Of a stretch of DNA of 64,000 bases, positions 57,842 through 64,000 are shown in pieces (the first letter of the stretch is position 1; each line of letters starts with the position of its first letter). This DNA is from an uncultured Clostridia bacterium. GTDB lineage: Bacteria; Bacillota; Clostridia; Christensenellales; Aristaeellaceae. Position numbers and translations under genes: made by a program. The DNA lies in assembly GCA_934675735.1 (NCBI GenBank), contig CAKURR010000012.1, forward strand, positions 1 to 64,000, in the 5' to 3' direction. The notes under the pieces are model-generated. The model made no database searches, was not told the origin of the DNA, and saw only the letters and a list, made by a program, of their open reading frames with translations.

Positions 57842-60112
57842 ATGAAAACAATTTTCGCTTATGACCCCTGGCGGCTGGTGGAAACCGAGCTGCACAGGGA
57901 CGACATGCGTCTTTCCGAGTCCATGACCTCCATCGGCAACGGCCACATGGGCATGCGCGGCAATTTTGAAGAGCGCTATTCCGGCGACAGCCACCGCGGC
58001 TTCTATCTGGCCGGCGTCTGGTATCCCGACAAGACGCGCGTGGGCTGGTGGAAGAACGGCTATCCGCAGTATTTCGGCAAGGTCATCAACGCGATGAACG
58101 TCCTCTCTCTGCGCGTGCGCATCGACCGCGAGGATATCGACCTGGCCGCGGACGACGTCGTTTCCTTTGAGCGCGTGCTGGATATGCGCGCGGGCGTGCT
58201 CAGCCGCGAATTTGTCATCCGCCGCGAAAAGGGCACGGTGCGCGTCAGCTTTGAGCGCTTTGTCTCCGTCGCGCGGCCCGAACTGCTGGCCGTCCGCTGC
58301 CGCGTGATGGCGGATTACGACTGCAAGGTCGCGCTCATCCCCGCCATCGACGCGGACGTGCGCAACGAGGATTCCAACTACGAAGAGACGTTCTGGCTCT
58401 TTGAGGGCGAGGACGAAAACAAGGACGGCGTGCTCAGCGTGCGCACCCGCACCCGCGAAAACCCCTTCGGCACGCCGCGCTTCGCCGTCTGCGGCGCGAT
58501 GGCCGCCGTGCCGACCGAAAAGCCGAAAAAGAACCGCGCCACCGTGGAAGAGGGCTATGTCGCCCGCAAGTTCGTCTTTGACGCGCAGGCGGGGCAGACC
58601 GTCGGCTGCGACAAGTTCGTCTGCGTGACGACCGACCGTGACCACAAGGAGGACGAGCTGGAGCAGGCCGCCGCCGCGGGCGTTTTGAGCGCCGTGCAGG
58701 CGGGTTACGACGCGCTTCGCCGCGAACAGGAGCGCGCGTGGGCGCGCCGCTGGGAGAAGGCCGACGTGCGCATCGACGGCGACGTGGCGGGCCAGCAGGG
58801 CATCCGCTTCAACATCTTCCAGCTCTTCTCCACCTACTACGGCGAGGACGCGCGGCTGAACATCGGCCCGAAGGGCTTCACCGGCGAAAAATACGGCGGC
58901 GCAACCTATTGGGACACCGAGGCCTACTGCCTGCCGATGTATACCGCCATCGCGGGCGAGGAAGTCGCGCAGAACCTGCTCAAATACCGCTGGCTGCAAA
59001 TCGACGGCGCGTATCACAACGCGCGCGAGCAGGGCCTGCCGGGCGCGCTCTATCCGATGGTAACCTTCACGGGCATCGAGTGCCACAACGAGTGGGAAAT
59101 CACCTTTGAAGAAATCCACCGCAACAACGCCATCGCCTACGCGATTTACGCCTATACCCAGTACACGGGCGACCGCAGCTACCTCGACCAATACGGCATC
59201 GACGTGCTGCTGGGCATCGCACGCTTCTGGGCGGGCCGCGTGCACTACTCCAAGCACGCGGGCCAATACATGATTCACGGCGTAACCGGCCCGAACGAAT
59301 ATGAAAACAACGTCAACAACAACTGGTATACCAACCGTCTCGCCGCGTGGGAGCTGGCCTATACCGCCGAGCAGCTGATGCTCATCCCGCGCGAAAAGGC
59401 GCAGACGCTCAGCGTCAACGCCGAGGAAATCCGCCGCTTCCGCGAAATCAGCGAGAAGATGTATCTGCCGTATGACGAAGAACTCGACGTGTTCGTGCAG
59501 CATGACACCTTCCTGGATAAAGACCTGATGCCCGCCAGCGAGCTTTCCCCCGAGGATCGGCCGCTCAACCAGAAGTGGAGCTGGGACCGCATTCTGCGCT
59601 CCTGCTTCATCAAGCAGGCCGACGTGCTTCAGGGCCTGTATTTCCTCGAGCATCTGTATGACAAGGAGACCATCCGCCGCAACTTCGAGTTCTACGAGCC
59701 GATGACCGTGCACGAGTCGAGCCTGTCTCCGTGCGTGCACAGCATTCTGGCCGCGAGCTTGGGCAAGCTCGGCAAAGCGCAGGAGCTGTATCGCCGCACC
59801 GCGCGTCTGGATTTGGATAACATCAACAATGATACCTCCGACGGCCTGCACATCACCTCGATGGCGGGCAGCTGGCTTTCCATCGTGCAGGGCTTCGCGG
59901 GCATGCGCACCATCACCGGCAAGCTCAGCTTTGACCCGCAGCTGCCCGACGGCTGGGACGGCTACGCGTTCAAGATTGTCTATCGCGGCAGGCTGATCGA
60001 GGTCAGCGTCTCCCGCGAAGGCACGGGGCTCAAGCTGCTCTCCGGCGAGGCGCTGACCGTCGCGCTGCATGGCCGCGAGGTGACGCTCACCCCGGCGGAG
60101 GCCGACGCATGA
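57842..60112 (+). CDS. GH65 disaccharide phosphorylase, probably maltose phosphorylase
   Basis: Predicted 756-residue glycoside hydrolase family 65 enzyme that splits an alpha-glucoside with phosphate to give beta-glucose 1-phosphate. ESMTSIGNGHMGMRGNFEE, FRYDTL-equivalent Y-WDTEAYCLPMY, GIECHNEWEITFEEIHRN and the general acid Glu486 in VTGPNEYENN are visible; the last two blocks match maltose phosphorylases best. The usual partner beta-phosphoglucomutase is not adjacent. Instead the ATG of a flavoprotein gene overlaps its stop. A weak -10 (TATGAT at 57801) lacks a clear -35. Confidence 0.9.
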   Translation: MKTIFAYDPWRLVETELHRDDMRLSESMTSIGNGHMGMRGNFEERYSGDSHRGFYLAGVWYPDKTRVGWWKNGYPQYFGKVINAMNVLSLRVRIDREDIDLAADDVVSFERVLDMRAGVLSREFVIRREKGTVRVSFERFVSVARPELLAVRCRVMADYDCKVALIPAIDADVRNEDSNYEETFWLFEGEDENKDGVLSVRTRTRENPFGTPRFAVCGAMAAVPTEKPKKNRATVEEGYVARKFVFDAQAGQTVGCDKFVCVTTDRDHKEDELEQAAAAGVLSAVQAGYDALRREQERAWARRWEKADVRIDGDVAGQQGIRFNIFQLFSTYYGEDARLNIGPKGFTGEKYGGATYWDTEAYCLPMYTAIAGEEVAQNLLKYRWLQIDGAYHNAREQGLPGALYPMVTFTGIECHNEWEITFEEIHRNNAIAYAIYAYTQYTGDRSYLDQYGIDVLLGIARFWAGRVHYSKHAGQYMIHGVTGPNEYENNVNNNWYTNRLAAWELAYTAEQLMLIPREKAQTLSVNAEEIRRFREISEKMYLPYDEELDVFVQHDTFLDKDLMPASELSPEDRPLNQKWSWDRILRSCFIKQADVLQGLYFLEHLYDKETIRRNFEFYEPMTVHESSLSPCVHSILAASLGKLGKAQELYRRTARLDLDNINNDTSDGLHITSMAGSWLSIVQGFAGMRTITGKLSFDPQLPDGWDGYAFKIVYRGRLIEVSVSREGTGLKLLSGEALTVALHGREVTLTPAEADA

Positions 60113-60933
60113 AGGACATTGCCATCGTCGGCGCGGGCCCTGCCGGTTACAGCGCCGCCATCACCGCCCGCAAGCGCGACAAATCCGTCGTCGTCATCGG
60201 CCAAAACACCGGCTGGCTCAGCCGCGCCCACTGCGTCGCCAACTACCCCGGCCTGCCCGATATCTCCGGCCATGACCTGCTGGACGCAATGGAAAAACAG
60301 GCGCTCGCGCTTGGCGCGGAGCTTCGGCCCGGCGTCGTTCACCAAATTGTGTCGATGGGCGACTCGTTCGCCCTCTCCCTCGGTGCGGACTTCGTGCAGG
60401 CCAAGCGCATCATCCTCTGCACGGGCGCCAAGCAGCCCAAAATGCTCCCCGGCGAAGGCGAGCTGCTCGGCCGCGGCGTCAGCTACTGCGGCACATGCGA
60501 CGGCATGTTCTACCGCGGCAAGCGCGTCGCCGTCATCGCCCAAGGGCCCGAGGCCGTGAGCGAAGCCAACTTTCTGGCAGGGCTTTGCAGCGAGGTCGTC
60601 TATTTCGGCGAGCAAGCCGACGCGCTGGACGCGCGCATCATCCTCAGCAGCCAAAAGCCCGAAGCCATCCTCGGCGAAACCGCCGTTTCCGGCCTGCGTG
60701 CGGGTGGCGAGGAACTGCCGTTTGACGGCGTGTTCATCTTCCGTGAAACGGCGGCGCTCTCCGCGCTGCTGCCCGGGCTTCAGACGGACGGCGCGTTCAT
60801 CCGCGTGGACAGACAGATGAAAACCAACCTCCCCGGCGTGTTCGCCGCGGGCGACTGCACGGGCCTGCCCCTCCAGGTCGCCAAAGCCGTCGGCGAGGGC
60901 TGCGTCGCCGCCATTTCCGCCGCAACAGCCTGA
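60109..60933 (+). CDS. Thioredoxin-reductase-like flavoprotein lacking NADPH-binding motifs
   Basis: Predicted 274 residues, about 35 shorter than TrxB. The FAD-binding GAGPAG (residues 8-13), the redox-active CGTC (Cys127, Cys130) and the C-terminal FAD motif GVFAAGDCTG are intact. The central domain lacks the GxGxxA NADPH fingerprint (it reads VAVIAQGPEAVSEANF) and the HRRxxxR segment (YFGEQADALD). This pattern resembles ferredoxin-dependent flavin thioredoxin reductases of Clostridia. Translation is coupled to the GH65 gene (ATGA). The redox partner is unknown. Confidence 0.83.
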   Translation: MKDIAIVGAGPAGYSAAITARKRDKSVVVIGQNTGWLSRAHCVANYPGLPDISGHDLLDAMEKQALALGAELRPGVVHQIVSMGDSFALSLGADFVQAKRIILCTGAKQPKMLPGEGELLGRGVSYCGTCDGMFYRGKRVAVIAQGPEAVSEANFLAGLCSEVVYFGEQADALDARIILSSQKPEAILGETAVSGLRAGGEELPFDGVFIFRETAALSALLPGLQTDGAFIRVDRQMKTNLPGVFAAGDCTGLPLQVAKAVGEGCVAAISAATA

Positions 60934-60999
60934 TTTTCCCCCTTTTCCCATGATTTTCGGCATTTTTGCCGTAAATTCATGGGAATTTTGCTTTTTTCC

Positions 61000-61028
61000 T
61001 TGTCCGCGCAATGCGTCCGTGTTATAAT
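61000..61028 (+). promoter_or_regulatory. Sigma-A type promoter of the hypothetical-rsmF operon
   Basis: TTGTCC, 17-nt spacer, TATAAT. Transcription would begin near 61035, which excludes the upstream in-frame codons from 61011. Confidence 0.75.
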
Positions 61029-61103
61029 CAATCTATAAACATATACACAGAAAAGACAGGCTTTTCTGCAAGACGGTTTGATTCCACGGAAGGAGGGACA
61101 CAG

Positions 61104-61520
61104 GTGAGAACGATTGAAACGGGTAAGGCGATTGTCGATATCGTCGCTTGGCCCGAAAATCGCCCTTGGGAAGGGCGCTACCAGACTTCCAGCCGGATTG
61201 AGCGGGGGCTCTGTCGGCTTGTGCTTTCGCCCGATGTTTTCCACGACGCGGCGCGCGCCAACACCGCCTACCGCCGCTTCGCCCGAAAGATTGAGCGCGA
61301 GGGGCTTGTGCCGCCGAACATCGTCTTCCGCCACATGGTTTCGCGCACGGCGCAGAATGTGTTCTGCATTCTGACGACGACGGAATCCGTGTTCAACTCC
61401 GCCTGCTCGGTCGGCAAGTTCTATGTCGTGGAATCCGGCATCGACGAGCGCCGCCGCCTGTGCGCCGTCCGCGTGCGCGATCAGGCCGCCCCCAATCATC
61501 CACAGGAGAATGTTATGTGA
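61104..61520 (+). CDS. Hypothetical 138-residue protein upstream of rsmF
   Basis: GTG start at 61104 with AAGGAGG seven bases upstream. The product is basic and soluble, with no signal or TM segment. Stretches such as AWPENRPWEGRYQTSSRIERG, VFHDAARANTAYRRFARKIE and RTAQNVFCILTTTESVFNSA have no family I recognise. It ends 1 base before the rsmF ATG, so it is expressed with it. The Arg-rich character would suit RNA or ribosome binding, but this is speculation. Confidence 0.7.
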   Translation: MRTIETGKAIVDIVAWPENRPWEGRYQTSSRIERGLCRLVLSPDVFHDAARANTAYRRFARKIEREGLVPPNIVFRHMVSRTAQNVFCILTTTESVFNSACSVGKFYVVESGIDERRRLCAVRVRDQAAPNHPQENVM

Positions 61521-61521
61521 T

Positions 61522-62895
61522 ATGACTGAACAGTTACCCGAAGGATTTGAAAGCCAAATGAAACGCCTGCTCGGTGAAGCAGGCTTTTTTGCGTATCTCG
61601 CCGCGCTTGAGCAGCCGTATACCCGCGCGCTCCGCATCAACCTGCTGCTCAGGCCAGACGGCACGCCCCCCTGCCCCATCGACGGGCTGGGCGCGCCCGT
61701 GCCGTGGGCCATGGGCGCATATTTTGTGGAGGGCGATGCGCGGCCCGGCCTCTCCCCCCTGCACGAAGGCGGCCTGTTTTATATGCAGGAGCCCAGCGCC
61801 CTGACCGCCGTCACCATGCTCGACCCGCAGCCGAACGAGCGCGTGCTCGACCTCTGCGCCGCGCCCGGCGGCAAGAGCACGCAAATCGCCGCGCTGATGG
61901 CGGGCCGCGGGCTGCTCGTCTGCAACGAGCCTGTGCCGAGCCGCGCGCAGATTCTCTCCCGCAATGTGGAGCGCATGGGCGTTCGCAATGCCGTCGTCGT
62001 CAGCGCCATGCCGGATACGCTCGCGCCGCGCTTCCCCGCGTTCTTCGACCGTATTCTGGTGGATGCGCCCTGCTCGGGCGAGGGCATGTTTCGCCGCCAG
62101 CCCGAGGCCCGCGGCGAATGGGACGCGGATTCGCCCCGCCGCTGTGCCGACCGCCAGATGGATATTTTGGAGCAGGCCGCGAAGATGCTCCGCCCCGGCG
62201 GCACGATGGTCTATTCCACCTGCACGTTCAACGACACGGAAAACGAGGGCGTGCTGAAACGCTTTTTGGCGCTGCACCCCGAATTTGCGCTCGAGCCGTT
62301 CGCCCTGCCCGGCCTGCCGGAAGCGAAGGACGGCTATCTGCACCTGTATCCGCACGAGATGCGCGGCGAGGGGCATTTCGTCAGCCGCCTGAAAAAATCC
62401 GCCGACGCGCCCACAGCCGATGCGCCCGTTCGGGCCGCGCCCAAAAAGAAAGCGCCCGCCCGCGCTTGTGCCGCCAAGGGCAAAACGCCCGCACCCGTCG
62501 CCCTGCCGGATGTGTTTTCGGACGCCTTCGCGCCCGAACGGCTGTATGCCGCGGGCGACGCGCTCTGGATGCTGCCCGAGAGGCTTGAAATCGAGCGGCT
62601 GAGCGGCCTGCGCGTGCTGCGCACGGGGCTGCTGCTGGCCCACGCGGAGGGCAGGCGCAGCGAGCCGGACCATGCGCTGGCGATGGCCCTCCACCCCGAG
62701 GAGGCCGCGCGTACCGCGAACCTGACGGCCGAGCAGGCGCTGGCCTATCAGGCGGGCGAAACGCTGGCCCTCGGCGATTTGCCAAACGGCTATACCCTGC
62801 TCTGCTGCGAGGGCGTTTCGCTCGGCTGGGGCAAGCAGGCGGGCGGGATGATGAAAAATCACTATCCCAAAGGGCTCAGACGCAGGGGCGGATAA
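61522..62895 (+). CDS. rsmF: RsmF/NOL1-NOP2-Sun family rRNA m5C methyltransferase
   Basis: Predicted 457-residue SAM-dependent RNA cytosine-5 methyltransferase. The SAM site is LDLCAAPGGKSTQIA, and the two catalytic cysteines lie in DAPCSGEGMF and YSTCTFN. A Lys/Ala/Pro-rich linker (about residues 300-325) leads to the C-terminal RsmF RNA-binding region ending in GVSLGWGKQAGG.MKNHYPKGLR. Bacterial members modify 16S rRNA; the exact position cannot be read. GGAG lies 12 bases before the ATG. Confidence 0.92.
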   Translation: MTEQLPEGFESQMKRLLGEAGFFAYLAALEQPYTRALRINLLLRPDGTPPCPIDGLGAPVPWAMGAYFVEGDARPGLSPLHEGGLFYMQEPSALTAVTMLDPQPNERVLDLCAAPGGKSTQIAALMAGRGLLVCNEPVPSRAQILSRNVERMGVRNAVVVSAMPDTLAPRFPAFFDRILVDAPCSGEGMFRRQPEARGEWDADSPRRCADRQMDILEQAAKMLRPGGTMVYSTCTFNDTENEGVLKRFLALHPEFALEPFALPGLPEAKDGYLHLYPHEMRGEGHFVSRLKKSADAPTADAPVRAAPKKKAPARACAAKGKTPAPVALPDVFSDAFAPERLYAAGDALWMLPERLEIERLSGLRVLRTGLLLAHAEGRRSEPDHALAMALHPEEAARTANLTAEQALAYQAGETLALGDLPNGYTLLCCEGVSLGWGKQAGGMMKNHYPKGLRRRGG

Positions 62896-62921
62896 GCATG
62901 CCCGCACGATTTGAATACGCC

Positions 62922-62952
62922 AAAAGGGCCGTCCGAACAACTCGGACGGCCC
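62922..62952 (-). terminator. Terminator of the aldolase gene
   Basis: GGGCCGTCCGA and TCGGACGGCCC form a perfect 11-bp stem around ACAAC; on the minus strand it is followed by TTTTGG. It lies between the converging rsmF and aldolase genes. Confidence 0.82.
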
Positions 62953-62990
62953 TGCTGTCGTTTGAGCGCGGTATGCTTCGCCCCGACGGC

Positions 62991-63881
62991 TTACATATTC
63001 TCTTTGACCACGCGCTCGATATAGGCCTTCTGTTCCTCGGTCAGCGTCGGGAACGGTTTGCGGCAGCCGCCGCAGTCCACGCCCTGCGTCTTGAGAATGT
63101 GCTTGATGGACGGGAACAGCGAGCAGGAAACCAGCGCCTGCATGATGTTGTTCGCGCGCTTCTGGAGCGCCTGCGCCTTGGGGATATCCAGCGCGCTGTA
63201 CGCCGCTTCAATCCGGTTGAACAGCGGCAGGGTGAAGTTGAAGGTCGAGCCGATTGCGCCGTCCGCACCGAGGATGCGCGCGCCGATGTAGACCTCGTCA
63301 AAGCCGCCGTAGATGACCAGCTCCGGATTCAGGTCGTGAATGCGCTCCATCTGATAGAGGTTCAAACTGGTCTGCTTCACACCGGCAATCGTGCCGTCGG
63401 TCAGCATGCCGCGGATGCAGTCGTCCGCAATATCCAGCTCCACGCCCGTGTTGCCCGGGAAATTGTAGAGGAACAGCGGCAGATCGACGGCTTCGCGCAG
63501 CGTGTTGTAGTATTCGCTGATGGCCTTCATGCCGAATTTGTAGTAATACGGCACGGTGGAAATCATCGCGTCATAGCCCAGTTCCTTGGCGGTCTTGGCA
63601 TATTCCACGGCCTCGTCGGTGGAAATCGCGGCGACGGAAGCGATGAGCTTCGTCTCGGCGCGATTTTGATACTTCGCGGCGGCCTCCAGCCCCTCCACGC
63701 GCTCGGCATGCGTGAGCAGCGGGCATTCCGCGCTGCTGCCGCCGATTAAGAAGCCCTTCGCACCCTCGGCAATGGTCTTGTCCATGAGCTTGTGGAGCGC
63801 GGGCGCGCTGAACTTGCCCGCCTCGTCAAACGGGGTGACGGCGGCGACGAAAAAGCCGCCCATATCCTGCATTTTCTTCAT
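62991..63881 (-). CDS. DapA/NanA-superfamily aldolase, N-acetylneuraminate-lyase-like
   Basis: Predicted 296-residue class I aldolase of the dihydrodipicolinate synthase/N-acetylneuraminate lyase family. Lys169 (IAGVKQTS) should form the Schiff base and Tyr139 (FLYNFPGNTG) is the catalytic Tyr. GGSSAECPLLTHAER is the carboxylate-binding loop. IGSTFNF corresponds to the GSTYN motif of sialic-acid lyases, favouring a NanA-like over a DapA role. A C-terminal Cys pair (VDCGGC) is unusual. AAGGAGAG precedes the ATG. It follows a second, truncated gene on the same strand. Confidence 0.87.
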   Translation of the reverse strand: MKKMQDMGGFFVAAVTPFDEAGKFSAPALHKLMDKTIAEGAKGFLIGGSSAECPLLTHAERVEGLEAAAKYQNRAETKLIASVAAISTDEAVEYAKTAKELGYDAMISTVPYYYKFGMKAISEYYNTLREAVDLPLFLYNFPGNTGVELDIADDCIRGMLTDGTIAGVKQTSLNLYQMERIHDLNPELVIYGGFDEVYIGARILGADGAIGSTFNFTLPLFNRIEAAYSALDIPKAQALQKRANNIMQALVSCSLFPSIKHILKTQGVDCGGCRKPFPTLTEEQKAYIERVVKENM

Positions 63882-63896
63882 CTGAAGCTCTCCTTT

Positions 63897-64000
63897 TTAT
63901 CCCTGAAACGGCGCAAGAACGCCGTGGGTGACGATGTATCCTTCCTTCGCGGCGGCCAGAATCGGGCCGTCCGCCTTGGCGTCGTCGGTGTACATGGCGC
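63897..64000 (-). CDS. Partial gene, C-terminal end only
   Basis: The last 33 codons of a minus-strand gene enter from the window edge: MYTDDAKADGPILAAAKEGY, then IVTHGVLAPFQG and TAA. The stop is 15 bases before the aldolase start, with the aldolase RBS in between, so the two form an operon. Too little is visible to name a family. Confidence 0.6.
   Translation of the reverse strand, partial: AMYTDDAKADGPILAAAKEGYIVTHGVLAPFQG

Noticed and set aside
57698..60070. A minus-strand open frame of about 790 codons antisense to the GH65 gene
   Set aside because: Shadow of a GC-rich coding strand; the plus-strand frame shows full GH65 motifs. The same applies to long antisense frames at 176-1642, 22651-24948, 28998-30848 and 35810-38086.
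62991..63881. Dihydrodipicolinate synthase DapA of lysine biosynthesis
   Set aside because: The GSTFN-type motif favours an N-acetylneuraminate-lyase-like enzyme, and no dap genes are nearby.
1..64000. Horizontally acquired island or prophage
   Set aside because: No integrase, transposase, phage gene or tRNA-bounded direct repeats were seen, and codon style looks even across the window.

Overview
The window looks like a chromosomal segment of a GC-rich, endospore-forming, anaerobic Clostridia-type Firmicute. The evidence is a germination protease (gpr) next to a sporulation-type D-Ala-D-Ala carboxypeptidase, the Firmicutes gene order rplS-rbgA-rnhB-yraN, a CggR-type glycolytic regulator, a BspA-like LRR protein, secreted FAD/FMN reductases of the kind used in anaerobic respiration, and sigma-A type promoters (TTGACA/TATAAT with 17-nt spacers). 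No rRNA, tRNA, CRISPR array, phage or transposase gene was seen. The genus cannot be fixed from the sequence alone.

Layout. 0.1-5.5 kb (minus): NSS transporter, DacF-like carboxypeptidase, GPR, a wrecked solute-binding-domain remnant, LRR protein. 5.6-14.9 kb (plus): a complete Dlt-like surface-modification cluster (MBOAT acyltransferase, two tandem SGNH/DltD-like proteins, adenylation enzyme, fold-III PLP decarboxylase, carrier protein) followed by an M18 aminopeptidase. The decarboxylase is not part of a canonical dlt operon. 15.3-20.0 kb (plus): a 5-oxoproline/D-glutamate module (DUF4392 cyclase, PxpB, PxpC, DUF1445 protein, PxpA). 20.1-27.4 kb (minus): rplS, rbgA, rnhB, yraN, a 1307-residue double GT-C glycosyltransferase, a PHP phosphatase. 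27.6-38.0 kb (minus): a family-1 solute-binding protein, two extracellular flavoprotein reductases, two LysR regulators, a polar amino-acid ABC transporter. 38.3-40.8 kb (minus): ECF sigma, anti-sigma (DUF4349) and SIMPL protein, preceded by a matching ECF promoter. 41.1-46.3 kb (minus): cggR-pgk-tpiA-gpmI without gapA. 46.5-48.9 kb: cysteine hydrolase, PAP2-family protein with HTH membrane regulator, flavin-reductase pseudogene. 48.9-55.4 kb (minus): a compact type-IV-pilus-like operon (PilC-like, four small membrane-anchored proteins, PilT-like ATPase, BTAD regulator, Cys-rich protein) with a transglutaminase-like protein upstream. 55.5-64.0 kb: a third SGNH protein, DUF3842, YhcH-family protein, GH65 phosphorylase with a thioredoxin-reductase-like flavoprotein lacking NADPH motifs, RsmF, and an N-acetylneuraminate-lyase-type aldolase.

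The most striking non-coding signal is a family of mosaic intergenic repeats (at least a dozen sites) built from short palindromic modules. The arms of each palindrome change together from copy to copy while the spacing and flanks stay fixed, as expected if a hairpin or dyad is under selection. Several copies sit just upstream of ribosome binding sites. Read through in frame they create spurious N-terminal extensions, so start codons here were chosen downstream of the repeats using visible Shine-Dalgarno sequences. A second, unrelated repeat containing AAGCTTGACA occurs three times, and one copy abuts the broken end of the pseudogene at 4 kb.
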